The notes beneath the pieces were generated by a model that was not told where the DNA came from, searched no databases, and was given only the letters and a program-made list of their open reading frames with translations. From assembly GCA_934871445.1 (NCBI GenBank), contig CAKXBD010000071.1:1-10383 (forward strand): DNA of 10,383 bases. The letters are read 5' to 3'. Shown here piece by piece: positions 1-7,235 of the stretch. Positions within the stretch are counted from its first letter, which is position 1. Every line of letters starts with the position of its first letter. A program made the position numbers and the translations under genes. Origin of the DNA: an uncultured bacterium. Lineage in GTDB: Bacteria > Bacillota > Clostridia > Christensenellales > Borkfalkiaceae.

Positions 1-871
1 GAGCGGGCGTTGCGTAATTATTAAAGATGAATAGAGAAATCGTACAGGTATTAAACGGCGCCGTCGAAGCGGAATCCATCAGAAAATACGGTTGCAGAAA
101 AACCGTCAAAACAGACGTCATACCCAATATAAATGTAGTGACAAAAGTGGGCCAAACGCACGGAATCATTACCTGAAATAATTCACGGGAGAGCCCTACG
201 CCTTCCAATTTATTGTATTCAAGTATCTCCTGCGGCACGCGCGACATCGCCCCCGAAAATAAAACGATATTAAAGCCTAAGCCCGCCCACACACAGTAAA
301 CGAATACCATAATCGGAGTCACGGTAGAATTCCCCCACCAAACGGGCAAATGGTTGAAACCGAGCGCATTGAGAATAGGGTCTACAAAGCCCGACGGCCC
401 GAAAGAGTACTTAAACGACATCGTAAGTACGGCTATCGGCAAAATAGACGGCAAATAAAAAATTACCCTGTAAACAGTTGCCCCTGGTACCTTCTTAAAC
501 AGAAAATAAGCAAAAATAATAGAAAGCGGCAACGATATCCCACAGGTAACGGGGAAATAGAGAATCGAGGTCACCAGCGTCTGACGCGTATATTCATCCG
601 TCGCCAGCCTTCTAAATAATATTTCATACTGTAATGTTCCCACAAAAATGTTGCTGTCTGTCATTAAATCATAGCGCGTAAACGATGTCCACAACGCCCG
701 GATATTGATATATCCCCACATGATCCCAAAACGGAACAATGGATAAATCAACATCACTACAATAAAAATTGCCACGGAAATCTTTCCTGCCGGTATTTTT
801 TTCCTCAGCTTTGAGGTTTTTTCTCCCTTTTCTCTATTCGTTAAAGCCGCGGCTTCGGTCTGTGTCTGCAT
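1..871 (-). CDS. ABC sugar transporter permease (MalF/UgpA type), partial at the left edge
   Basis: Membrane subunit of a carbohydrate ABC importer. It forms part of the translocation channel and docks onto the ATPase. The window holds 290 codons with no stop, so the C-terminus lies beyond the left edge; the family is usually about 290-320 residues, so little is missing. A short basic N-terminus (about residues 1-30) precedes a hydrophobic segment at about 31-50, and further hydrophobic segments follow at about 97-125, 132-152, 183-205 and 240-262. The cytoplasmic EAA loop is at residues 218-237 (EYNKLEGVGLSRELFQVMIP): the Glu, the Gly at position 7 and the final Ile-Pro are kept, but the usual Ala-Ala is Tyr-Asn. 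The ATG at 871 has an AGGGAGG ribosome site about 8 nt upstream. It follows the solute-binding protein gene by 82 bp, the normal gene order. A second permease probably lies further left; no ATPase is in view. Confidence 0.93.
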   Translation of the reverse strand, partial: MQTQTEAAALTNREKGEKTSKLRKKIPAGKISVAIFIVVMLIYPLFRFGIMWGYINIRALWTSFTRYDLMTDSNIFVGTLQYEILFRRLATDEYTRQTLVTSILYFPVTCGISLPLSIIFAYFLFKKVPGATVYRVIFYLPSILPIAVLTMSFKYSFGPSGFVDPILNALGFNHLPVWWGNSTVTPIMVFVYCVWAGLGFNIVLFSGAMSRVPQEILEYNKLEGVGLSRELFQVMIPCVWPTFVTTFILGMTSVLTVFLQPYFLMDSASTAPFNTCTISLFIFNNYATPA

Positions 872-892
872 AAGCTTCCCTCCCTTTAAGTT

Positions 893-926
893 TCGGCGGA
901 AGAAACGATACCGTTGCTTCCGCCGA
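893..926 (-). promoter_or_regulatory. Intercistronic hairpin between binding-protein and permease genes
   Basis: A near-perfect inverted repeat. CGGCGGAAG (894-902) pairs with CTTCCGCCG (917-925), extended by one T-A pair outside. Inside, after one mismatch, AACG (904-907) pairs with CGTT (912-915) around a 4-nt loop. No run of U follows on the minus strand, so it is not a typical terminator. Stable hairpins at this place in sugar ABC operons commonly protect the upstream mRNA or partly block read-through, giving more binding protein than permease. That role here is inferred. Confidence 0.7.
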
Positions 927-953
927 GTTTGTAATTTTCAATCCCCTGTCCCC

Positions 954-2507
954 TTATGGCGTTATTCCCACAGCCGCACACATGGTATCCCATTCTGCAT
1001 TGATTTTCTCCCAGCGGCTGGCAAATACTCCGTCGGGCGTCTTTGCATTTTCCGGATCTCCGTACTCTTCAAAGGCTTCCAGATACATATTCCCTTCGGG
1101 ATAAGGACTCAACGGCGTTCCCGCATTATATACGAGCGGACTACTACTATAAAGATTGAATCTCGTAGAAGAGCTCAACAGATTGACTGTGTCTTTTGCC
1201 CAAGTTGTCGTTTCGTGTTCCTTCAGATACTCAAAATCGTATTTTATGGCGAGATGAAGCCCGTTCGTGTTTTCGGGGAACAGACGTGCGTTTTCTTCCA
1301 AAGCCATCCATTTGAAAAACTCTATGGCCACTTGCTTGTTTTTTCCTTTTTGCGCAATAATCATGCAGTCTTTTCCCGCCATATCGTAGGCCACTCGAAT
1401 GGGATTTCCGTCCTCGTCCTTTTTCGCTTCCTTTACAAAGGGAGTAGGAATGAGACCAACATCTGTCCCGAACGCTTCCAATAAATCCGCCCCGATTTCG
1501 TTTGCTGTCCAGCAGGAAGCGGGCATCATGGCCGCCTGCCCCGCAGCAAAAGCTGTGTTTGCCTGCAAATGATCGAGCCCCAGCGATTGCGGATGAGAGT
1601 ATTCCTGATTGACGCAAACCAAATCGTACCAATACGTCCACGCTTGTTTCAAAGCAGGATATTTAGAGGAGTCAAACAAATCCTTGCTCTCATATTTCAT
1701 AAACGTATTGAACTCGTCTATCCCTGCAATTTGAACCCACATATCATAGACGAAGCTATCCCACATATAAGCGGTGGTACCGCTCCATACGAACGGATAG
1801 ACCTTCTCTCCATCGGCATTTTTGAAATTCCCCTCGGAAATCGTCTTGGCTAACGCAACGAGCTCCTCGTAAGTTTCAGGAATCTCCCAGCCGTTCGCGT
1901 CAAATAGAGTCTTATTGTAAGCAATCCCTCCCGCTCCTTGAATTTCGGGAATTGCTACATAATGCCCATTAAAACGCACCATATTCAAAGAAGAAGCGGC
2001 TATTCTGTCCACAAATCGGACAGGCGTATCGTCATCTGTCGTCTCCGTATTCTTTGTATCGGTATATATAACCGAATTATACAACGAATCAAGATTCATG
2101 ACGAGATTTTTTACCGAAAGCCTTTCGTAAGGAATATTGTGGCAGATATAAATATCGTCGGGAGAGGTATTGAGCGTAGTGGAAATCGTTTGAGTAAAAT
2201 CCGTTTCATTGGACGAGGGGATCAAAATGACGTCTACGCCCGGATAGTCCTTTTCAAACTTCTCTTCCATGGCTTTTAACCATTCGTCTCCATAGCCGCC
2301 CTTAAAATATTTGATACGGAGCTCTGTCCCTTCCTCAAACGTCTTTTTAGCGAACGGAACCCAACCCGAACGATCGCTATCATCTACCTGTTCAATAGGC
2401 GCGCTGTCACTCGTCACGCCACCTCCGCCCTCCGGACTACAGGCAACAAAGCTCAGAGCGAGCACTCCGCAGAGCATGAACACCCCACAACGTTGTAACT
2501 TCTTCAT
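954..2507 (-). CDS. ABC transporter sugar-binding lipoprotein (extracellular solute-binding protein family 1)
   Basis: Captures a sugar, probably an oligosaccharide, outside the membrane and hands it to the permease. The 517-residue protein starts with a lipoprotein signal: basic MKKLQR, a hydrophobic core, and a lipobox ending at Cys23 (SFVAC), followed by a Ser/Gly-rich linker. The body reads as a family 1 (UgpB/MalE-like) binding protein: 'LRIKYFKGGYGDEW' opens the first lobe, and 'GIAYNKTLFDANGWEIPETYEEL' and 'FAAGQAAMMPASCWTANEI' are typical family stretches, with 'AIEFFKWMA' in the second lobe. Length is on the long side of the family range (usually 410-560). The ATG at 2507 has GGAGGT 9 nt upstream. 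It lies 22 bp after the Big_2 surface protein gene, so the two are almost surely cotranscribed. The ligand cannot be read from sequence; the GH16 neighbours suggest beta-glucan oligosaccharides. Confidence 0.95.
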   Translation of the reverse strand: MKKLQRCGVFMLCGVLALSFVACSPEGGGGVTSDSAPIEQVDDSDRSGWVPFAKKTFEEGTELRIKYFKGGYGDEWLKAMEEKFEKDYPGVDVILIPSSNETDFTQTISTTLNTSPDDIYICHNIPYERLSVKNLVMNLDSLYNSVIYTDTKNTETTDDDTPVRFVDRIAASSLNMVRFNGHYVAIPEIQGAGGIAYNKTLFDANGWEIPETYEELVALAKTISEGNFKNADGEKVYPFVWSGTTAYMWDSFVYDMWVQIAGIDEFNTFMKYESKDLFDSSKYPALKQAWTYWYDLVCVNQEYSHPQSLGLDHLQANTAFAAGQAAMMPASCWTANEIGADLLEAFGTDVGLIPTPFVKEAKKDEDGNPIRVAYDMAGKDCMIIAQKGKNKQVAIEFFKWMALEENARLFPENTNGLHLAIKYDFEYLKEHETTTWAKDTVNLLSSSTRFNLYSSSPLVYNAGTPLSPYPEGNMYLEAFEEYGDPENAKTPDGVFASRWEKINAEWDTMCAAVGITP

Positions 2508-2529
2508 AGTGCTTTTACCTCCGCAGTTA

Positions 2530-3945
2530 TCAATTCTTTTTACGCTTACTTACAATCGCAGCTCCCGCAAGAAGGGTTACAATGCCCGCCGTTCCGAAGC
2601 CTACGACGCTTCCGCAGCCGCTAGCGTCATCCTTATCAGAATTCCCCTCTCCCGTCGATGCAGAGTCCTTATCCGAGGTGGAAGGCGTGGGTTCTTCCTC
2701 ATCTTTTGTAACGGTGAGGGTACAGGTTGCCAAAGCTCCGTTGCCGTCGTTTGCTTCCGCGGTAATCGTCGTGCTCCCTTCTTTCAGGGCGGTCACTTTT
2801 CCGTCCTCGTCCACCGTCGCAATAGTTTCATCGTCAGAATACCATATAATTTCTTTATCCGTCGCATTCTCGGGCGCTACCGTCGCATTCAGTTGCAATT
2901 CTTCTCCGACCTTCATTGAGGCGGTGGTTTTATCGAGCGTTACGGCTTCCACTTTCGTAACGGGCGTATAGGGTTCAGCCGATTGGTTCCAAAAATTCGT
3001 ACCGGTCACGAGATATTTATCCCCTGCCGAAAGTCCGCTGTTCGACGCCGGAGCCCCTACCCCATTTGTCTCCTCATAAACGCTTCCGGCATAGGCGTAG
3101 AGGCGCATGCAAGCCCAGCTTCCGCCCCAGCCGTCGCGATAATACTGTTCGATTTTTGTATCGCCTATATTTTCCTTGGCATATATATCTGTCGCGGCGC
3201 TATTACAATTTTCACTCGTAGGGTCAGAACCTGTTCCCCTTAAAAATCCCGTCGTTAAAACCTTGGTACGGAAGGGAAGATAGTTTCCCTCCTCGTCTAA
3301 ACCGATTTGAGTCCACTCATTCGCAGGGACAAAGAATCTCCGGCCTAAATCCCAATAAACATCGGCGTGCCCTTCCTTCGCCCCATAAGAAATTCCTACG
3401 TCGAACCACATATCCTGTTCTGCTTTAATCCAAGCAGTAAAATAGAAAGCTTCTTTGGCGACCTCCCCATACATCATGTCGTCGAAAGTAGAATAGGTAA
3501 GCGAGTCGGGCAGCGTCTGCTGATTATCTTTATTAATTGTAATTTCAACCGCAGTAGTAATTTTGTCTCCTACTCCTGCAACCTCGCCCATGCCGTCAAC
3601 CGCATCGGTTACGGCAGTTTGTTTTACGCTAGAAAATTCCTCTACGGGAGCTCCGAGCTCATCTTGGTGTGTAAAAGACCAAGGGCCGCCATATTCCGAA
3701 CGAGGCTTTACATTCAACGCCACGTTTTCAAAGTTGGGGTCCACCATTCCCCCTTCCGTACGGAATCCCTGTCTCGTCATCGCATCGAGCGAATCGGGGG
3801 TACGCGCCTCTCCGACAAACGTTGCCGCGTTGTCTAACGTATACGCGCCCGCCCTTATCGTACTCGGAAGCGTCAAGCCCAAAGCCATAATCGCAGCCGC
3901 AGAAAAAGCCACCCATCTCTTTTTGTTTTTTGCCATCAATCTCAT
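2530..3945 (-). CDS. Secreted, membrane-anchored surface protein with a Big_2 domain; main domain unassigned
   Basis: A 471-residue exported protein with no enzyme signature that I recognise. A signal peptide covers residues 1-34 (basic MAKNKKR, hydrophobic core, AxA-type site A32-G33-A34). Residues about 36-330 form an unassigned, aromatic-rich region; the part around 165-225 ('FYFTAWIKAEQDMWFDVGIS', 'FVPANEWTQIGL') resembles a carbohydrate-binding beta-sandwich, but this is a guess. Residues 332-413 are a clear Big_2 immunoglobulin-like domain ('VTLDKTTASMKVGEELQL', 'TIATVDEDGKVTALKEGSTT'). An acidic Ser/Thr-rich linker (414-441) leads to G443-C-G-S446, a membrane segment, and a KRKKN tail. 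No LPxTG motif is present. The ATG at 3945 is chosen because AAGGAG lies 8 nt upstream; the in-frame ATG at 3936 would be 17 nt from it. Placement between glycanases and the transporter suggests glycan binding or scaffolding at the cell surface. Big_2 also occurs in adhesins, so adhesion is an alternative. Confidence 0.88.
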   Translation of the reverse strand: MRLMAKNKKRWVAFSAAAIMALGLTLPSTIRAGAYTLDNAATFVGEARTPDSLDAMTRQGFRTEGGMVDPNFENVALNVKPRSEYGGPWSFTHQDELGAPVEEFSSVKQTAVTDAVDGMGEVAGVGDKITTAVEITINKDNQQTLPDSLTYSTFDDMMYGEVAKEAFYFTAWIKAEQDMWFDVGISYGAKEGHADVYWDLGRRFFVPANEWTQIGLDEEGNYLPFRTKVLTTGFLRGTGSDPTSENCNSAATDIYAKENIGDTKIEQYYRDGWGGSWACMRLYAYAGSVYEETNGVGAPASNSGLSAGDKYLVTGTNFWNQSAEPYTPVTKVEAVTLDKTTASMKVGEELQLNATVAPENATDKEIIWYSDDETIATVDEDGKVTALKEGSTTITAEANDGNGALATCTLTVTKDEEEPTPSTSDKDSASTGEGNSDKDDASGCGSVVGFGTAGIVTLLAGAAIVSKRKKN

Positions 3946-3970
3946 TTTTTCGACTCCTTATTTTTTATTT

Positions 3971-3984
3971 TTGCCTTTCGGCAA
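3971..3984 (-). promoter_or_regulatory. Small GNRA-loop hairpin in the 5' leader of the surface protein gene
   Basis: On the minus strand TTGCC-GAAA-GGCAA forms a 5-bp stem closed by a GAAA tetraloop (GNRA type, a very stable loop). It ends 13 nt before the AAGGAG ribosome site of the gene starting at 3945. An A-rich single-stranded run lies between them, which would leave the ribosome site open. It may stabilise the mRNA 5' end; function is inferred. Confidence 0.45.
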
Positions 3985-4039
3985 TCATACGTATTTCTTT
4001 CCCCCATAAGTAACAAAAAATATTGTTTACTATCCTCCC

Positions 4040-4064
4040 GCCGCGCAAGGAGGAAGGGCGCGGC
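4040..4064 (-). promoter_or_regulatory. GC-rich hairpin with a competing alternative pairing
   Basis: GCCGCGC (4040-4046) and GCGCGGC (4058-4064) form a perfect 7-bp all-GC stem around an 11-nt loop. The loop also contains GGAGGA (plus strand 4049-4054), which can instead pair with TCCTCC (4033-4038). The two stems share space and would exclude each other. On the minus strand a T-run starts about 20 nt after the GC stem, too far for a standard terminator. This could be an attenuator-like element or a simple processing hairpin. Confidence 0.4.
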
Positions 4065-4068
4065 CAAT

Positions 4069-4084
4069 TTGAAAGTACTCTCAA
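4069..4084. promoter_or_regulatory. 16-bp near-palindrome, possible operator
   Basis: TTGAAAGTACTCTCAA is symmetric at all but one base pair of the dyad (TTGA-n-AGTACT-n-TCAA). Having no loop, it looks like a protein-binding DNA dyad instead of an RNA hairpin. It lies in the leader ahead of the surface-protein/transporter genes and is unlike the ATAGTAA-type palindrome in the divergent region, so a different regulator would be implied. No other copy was noticed in the window. Confidence 0.4.
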
Positions 4085-4178
4085 TTTTTCAGATACATTA
4101 GGGTTAAAAGTAACCTCGGCCATATCCATTTAGAAATATTCGCCGCCGCTGCTTTAATCTTCCCTCCAATTTATACAA

Positions 4179-5738
4179 CTACATATCTGATTTCAAGTAC
4201 ATTTTTACATTATTTATCTTAAAGATACTCCCATCGTCCGCTTCTAATACGAGGCGAAGATTATTCGTACCGTCGGGCAACGTAAATTCCATATTCAAAG
4301 TTTCCGCCGAACCGTCAAATTCTAGCGCAGAGCTTTTTCCGAGGACGGTTTCCTTCATTTTACGATTGTCATTGGAGCCCTTCGCGTATTCTCCCGAAAT
4401 ATATTCGACATAGACGCGGCCGCCTTTTCCCGACAGGGCGCTTCCGCTCGCTTCCAAATAGAACGTATATCCCGCATACTGCGCCGAGATGTCCTGCTTT
4501 GCCGTACCGCCTTTCAAGAGCAATCCACCGTCCGTCTGCTCGGCATTTACAAGCTCCCAGCCGAGAACGCCGTTTCCTTCGCCGTATAAAAAACTACCGT
4601 TAGAGACGTAATTATTAATAGGCATATCACCCGCCCAATCGGTATTCCCTCCGGGAGAAGTGGAAAAGGTAACACAGCCGCCGAGGTCGGGTTTAATGGG
4701 CTGACCGTCCTTTCCCGTCGTCCGATATTCGTCTTTATACTCCGTAATCCGAACCCAGTCCACGTACATATACGCTTCATCGAAATCGGCAACGCCCAGC
4801 CAATCGGTGGAATTATCGGGATACCAATTCCCTATCCAAAGCTGATCGGGATAGTAAGGCGTATTCTTCGCCGTCCTCGCCACCTCTTTTCCGTCCATAT
4901 ACCAAATGATTGCCCCGGGATTTTCTCCCTTTTCCGGATCATAATCATAACCCTCCGTGCGCCATTCAAACGCAAAGGTATGCCACTGCCCGTCGTTATA
5001 GGGGGAATCCATTGACGCAGACACGCCGGTGGAATGATTGACGACTTTTCCCGTTCCATTCTCCGTGAGTGCATTTACATCTTGATAATATTCCTCGTAA
5101 GCTACTCCTCCCCAACCGTTAAATCCCTCTCCGATACGGGGACATTCAATGTCGATTTCGTGATATTGAATATTTTCTGAGGTATTATGCCCATAGACGG
5201 GTCCCGAAGGAGTATCAATAGCATAACTATTCGTATAATAAGACCACATCGTCGAACAGGGTCCGAAGCGGGGAACCACCTTCATACGGACTTCATACTT
5301 ACCGGGACCGAAAAGCCTGTTGCTTATCAAGCATGCGCCTTGCCCCCGCTTTGCCGGGTCTTTATAATAATCCCCGTACGAATTGAGCACGATAATTCCG
5401 CCGCTGGCCCCCTGTCCCCGAACGACACCGGGAGAACGAGTAAACCCCGCATTCTCCCTTGTCACGCCATTCTGTCCCCAACTATAATTGACGACCGACC
5501 AATTTTCACCGATATTTTCCTCTCGCCCGAAATCGCTGAAAAATACACTTTTAATTTCCGGCTCCTCTGTCCATGGGGATTCGACTGTTTCCACGGAAGA
5601 GTTTGGAATTTCTGCCGTATCCGAAATCGAATCGGAGTTTTCATCGGCCGAATTGCTATTTCCGCCGCAAGAAGCAAAAATACCGAATACCATGGCAAGG
5701 CTCAATACCCCTGCAATTATTTTTATTCGCTCTTTCAT
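4179..5738 (-). CDS. GH16-family endoglucanase-like lipoprotein (second of a tandem pair)
   Basis: Predicted extracellular glycoside hydrolase of family 16, which cleaves internal beta-1,3, beta-1,4 or mixed-linkage bonds with retention. The 519-residue protein has a lipoprotein signal with Cys24 (GIFASC), a Ser/Asp/Glu-rich linker to about 56, the catalytic domain at about 60-337, and a C-terminal beta-sandwich-like module at about 370-516 ('NNYVSNGSF...GWELV...GYTFYLEASG'), probably carbohydrate-binding. The catalytic E-I-D-I-E motif is intact at 194-198: Glu194 nucleophile, Asp196 helper, Glu198 acid/base by family rule. 'FGPGKYEVRMK' and 'DGQWHTFAFEWRT...IIWYMDGKEV' match the lichenase-like arrangement. 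A loop of 25 residues precedes the catalytic strand, 12 longer than in the neighbour. The gene starts 13 bp after the upstream GH16 gene; its ribosome site (GGGGGA) is weak, so translational coupling is possible. The exact substrate is not determined. Confidence 0.92.
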   Translation of the reverse strand: MKERIKIIAGVLSLAMVFGIFASCGGNSNSADENSDSISDTAEIPNSSVETVESPWTEEPEIKSVFFSDFGREENIGENWSVVNYSWGQNGVTRENAGFTRSPGVVRGQGASGGIIVLNSYGDYYKDPAKRGQGACLISNRLFGPGKYEVRMKVVPRFGPCSTMWSYYTNSYAIDTPSGPVYGHNTSENIQYHEIDIECPRIGEGFNGWGGVAYEEYYQDVNALTENGTGKVVNHSTGVSASMDSPYNDGQWHTFAFEWRTEGYDYDPEKGENPGAIIWYMDGKEVARTAKNTPYYPDQLWIGNWYPDNSTDWLGVADFDEAYMYVDWVRITEYKDEYRTTGKDGQPIKPDLGGCVTFSTSPGGNTDWAGDMPINNYVSNGSFLYGEGNGVLGWELVNAEQTDGGLLLKGGTAKQDISAQYAGYTFYLEASGSALSGKGGRVYVEYISGEYAKGSNDNRKMKETVLGKSSALEFDGSAETLNMEFTLPDGTNNLRLVLEADDGSIFKINNVKMYLKSDM

Positions 5739-5751
5739 GATTCCCCCGTAT

Positions 5752-7167
5752 TCAGTTCAGAAACATTTCAATATTCGTCACCTGAGCGGTCGTTCCTTCC
5801 TCCGTCTCTACAACGATGCGCAAATCGGTGACACGGTTATTGTCGATTGTAAACGTCATATCCTTTTCCCCTATATCCGAAGCGGTAAATTCAATCGCCT
5901 CCGATTTTCCCATTCTCACGGAACCGAACATATATTCCGCATAAATTTTACATTTACCGCTGCCGACTATTTTCAGCGCCTCCGCCGAAAGTGTAAAGGA
6001 ATATCCTGAATATTGCGCGCGAATCATCTGCGTGAGTTTCTTTCCCGCTTCCAAATTCAAGTAGGTATCCGAACCGCTTCCACTACTCGTTCCGCCTTCT
6101 CCCTCCCAACCGAGGAGAGCTCCGTTTTCCGTCGAGGAAAATTTTCCGTTTGCAATATAGTCATTCTGAGGAATAGGTCTCGCACCGAGGTCGGTTGCTT
6201 CCGCGCGGGCGGTACTTCCTCCGCCGCCCTCTTGTACGGGATCGTCGTATTCGGTCACTCGAATCCAATCCACGTACATGTAGGCTTCTTCAAAATCGGG
6301 AATCCCTACCCAGCTCTTATCGGGCGGAAACCAATTTCCTACCCACAGCGCCGCTTTATAATTCGGAACAAACTCCCGTGCTTCTCCCATTTTCTCTCCG
6401 TCGCGGTACCAGATCACCCCTCGATCTCCGTTCGCAGCATCCGTCCTCCACTCAAAGGCGTATGTATGCCACTGACCGTCGTTGAGTCCCCCCTCTTCCG
6501 GTTCATCGGCCATCACGGTTTGACGGTCGGCAAGAATATTCCAATCGATAAAGCGCTCATAAGAAGTCCCCGACCATTTTTTGAAAGAACCTTCCATGGG
6601 CATTTCAATATCGATTTCACTGTATTTAATTGTCTCCGGCGTTTGCCCTCCGTTACTGTAATACGTCCAAAAAGCCGTACATTGTCCCAAACGAGGTAAA
6701 ACTTTCATGCGAACTTCATATTTTCCCGGGCCAAATGTCTGTCTCGTAATAAGCGCCGCGCCTTGACGGCGTTTAGCACTATTCGCCTGCAAGTCCCCAT
6801 AAGAACGGAGCACCGCGATACCGCCTGTCGCGCCCGCATTTTTCACGCGCGTTTCGTCCGTCGAATAAAATACGTTATCCGGTGAAGTGCCGTTGTTGTC
6901 CGCCCCCCATTTCTGCGAGGAGACCTCCCAAATATCCGAATCGATTCCGTTGGAAAAATCCTCGTAAAAAGTACCCTTAATGGTCGGCTCTTTATTCCAT
7001 ACGGATTCCGGTTCAACCGGCTCGGACGATACGGACTCCGACGGATTCTCCGTACTGTCCGAACCGCCCGCCGATTCACTCCCCGATGGCGTTCCGCCTC
7101 CGGCACATCCGGCCGGCGCTAACAGTAATAACGCACTCAAAGTCATGCACATAAATTTTTTGAACAT
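5752..7167 (-). CDS. GH16-family endoglucanase-like lipoprotein (first of a tandem pair)
   Basis: Predicted extracellular beta-glucan hydrolase, first gene of the minus-strand operon. The 471-residue protein has a lipoprotein signal with Cys21 (APAGC), a Gly/Ser/Glu linker to about 55, a GH16 catalytic domain at about 58-307, a Gly-rich linker, and a C-terminal module at about 335-470 homologous to that of the next gene. The catalytic E-I-D-I-E is complete at 184-188. 'FGPGKYEVRMKVLPRLGQCTAFWTYY' and 'NDGQWHTYAFEWRT...VIWYRDGEKM' give the lichenase-like order of strands, and 'EEAYMYVDWIRVTEY' closes the domain. The residue two before the catalytic Glu is Tyr182, where Bacillus lichenases have Trp. 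The ATG at 7167 has a strong GAGGAGG site 6 nt upstream. It is preceded by a near-consensus promoter and an overlapping palindrome, so it is likely repressed by the divergent ROK protein. It is clearly a paralogue of the 5738-4179 gene. Confidence 0.93.
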   Translation of the reverse strand: MFKKFMCMTLSALLLLAPAGCAGGGTPSGSESAGGSDSTENPSESVSSEPVEPESVWNKEPTIKGTFYEDFSNGIDSDIWEVSSQKWGADNNGTSPDNVFYSTDETRVKNAGATGGIAVLRSYGDLQANSAKRRQGAALITRQTFGPGKYEVRMKVLPRLGQCTAFWTYYSNGGQTPETIKYSEIDIEMPMEGSFKKWSGTSYERFIDWNILADRQTVMADEPEEGGLNDGQWHTYAFEWRTDAANGDRGVIWYRDGEKMGEAREFVPNYKAALWVGNWFPPDKSWVGIPDFEEAYMYVDWIRVTEYDDPVQEGGGGSTARAEATDLGARPIPQNDYIANGKFSSTENGALLGWEGEGGTSSGSGSDTYLNLEAGKKLTQMIRAQYSGYSFTLSAEALKIVGSGKCKIYAEYMFGSVRMGKSEAIEFTASDIGEKDMTFTIDNNRVTDLRIVVETEEGTTAQVTNIEMFLN

Positions 7168-7173
7168 AATTTT

Positions 7174-7180
7174 CCTCCTC
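7174..7180 (-). promoter_or_regulatory. Strong ribosome binding site of the first GH16 gene
   Basis: GAGGAGG on the minus strand, 6 nt before the ATG at 7167. It is the strongest Shine-Dalgarno match in the window and fixes the start of the operon's first gene. Confidence 0.85.
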
Positions 7181-7209
7181 GTTCATTTTCACAATTCTTT
7201 TTCTGAAAT

Positions 7210-7232
7210 AATAGTAATTATTATTTACTATT
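7210..7232. promoter_or_regulatory. Palindromic operator candidate over the GH16 operon start site
   Basis: AATAGTAA (7210-7217) and TTACTATT (7225-7232) are perfect 8-bp inverted arms with a 7-bp AT spacer. The dyad covers about +1 to +20 of the predicted GH16 transcript, the usual place for a repressor. A related sequence (7352-7374) lies at the start site of the ROK gene, with the ATAGTAA half kept and 15 of 23 bases identical in register. The natural candidate to bind both is the ROK protein, as ROK repressors typically bind AT-rich inverted repeats. Assignment is inferred. Confidence 0.65.
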
Positions 7233-7235
7233 CAT

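Larger units (their letters stand above)
3946..4178 (-). promoter_or_regulatory. Dyad-rich 233-bp gap upstream of the surface protein gene
   Basis: This stretch separates the GH16 pair from the surface-protein/transporter genes, far wider than the 13 and 22 bp gaps in the same series. Read along the minus strand it holds: GGTTA/TAACC around a 4-nt loop (4102-4115), a 16-bp near-palindrome (4069-4084), a GC-rich hairpin (4040-4064), an AGTAA...TTACT inverted motif (4009-4031), and a small GAAA-loop hairpin (3971-3984) just before the ribosome site. I see no convincing -35/-10 pair and no hairpin directly followed by a U-run. It may carry a second promoter, an mRNA processing site or an attenuator; the sequence does not decide between them. 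Confidence 0.5.

Noticed and set aside
2311..2919. A 202-codon plus-strand open frame across the binding-protein and surface-protein genes.
   Set aside because: It is antisense to two well-supported genes, has no ribosome site or recognisable domain, and spans their junction.
3942..4007. A 21-codon minus-strand reading frame starting at 4007 whose TGA overlaps the ATG of the surface protein gene (ATGA).
   Set aside because: The overlap looks like translational coupling, but there is no ribosome site in front of its ATG and the Lys-rich product reflects the A-rich leader. The surface protein gene has its own good ribosome site.
4040..4064. GC-rich hairpin considered as a rho-independent terminator of the GH16 genes.
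   Set aside because: The T-run on the minus strand begins about 20 nt after the stem, so the standard terminator layout is missing. Kept as a generic RNA structure.
5187..6009. Overlapping plus-strand open frames across the GH16 pair.
   Set aside because: The minus strand encodes intact GH16 domains with catalytic motifs; the plus frames are low-complexity and Arg/Ser-rich, as expected from an antisense frame.
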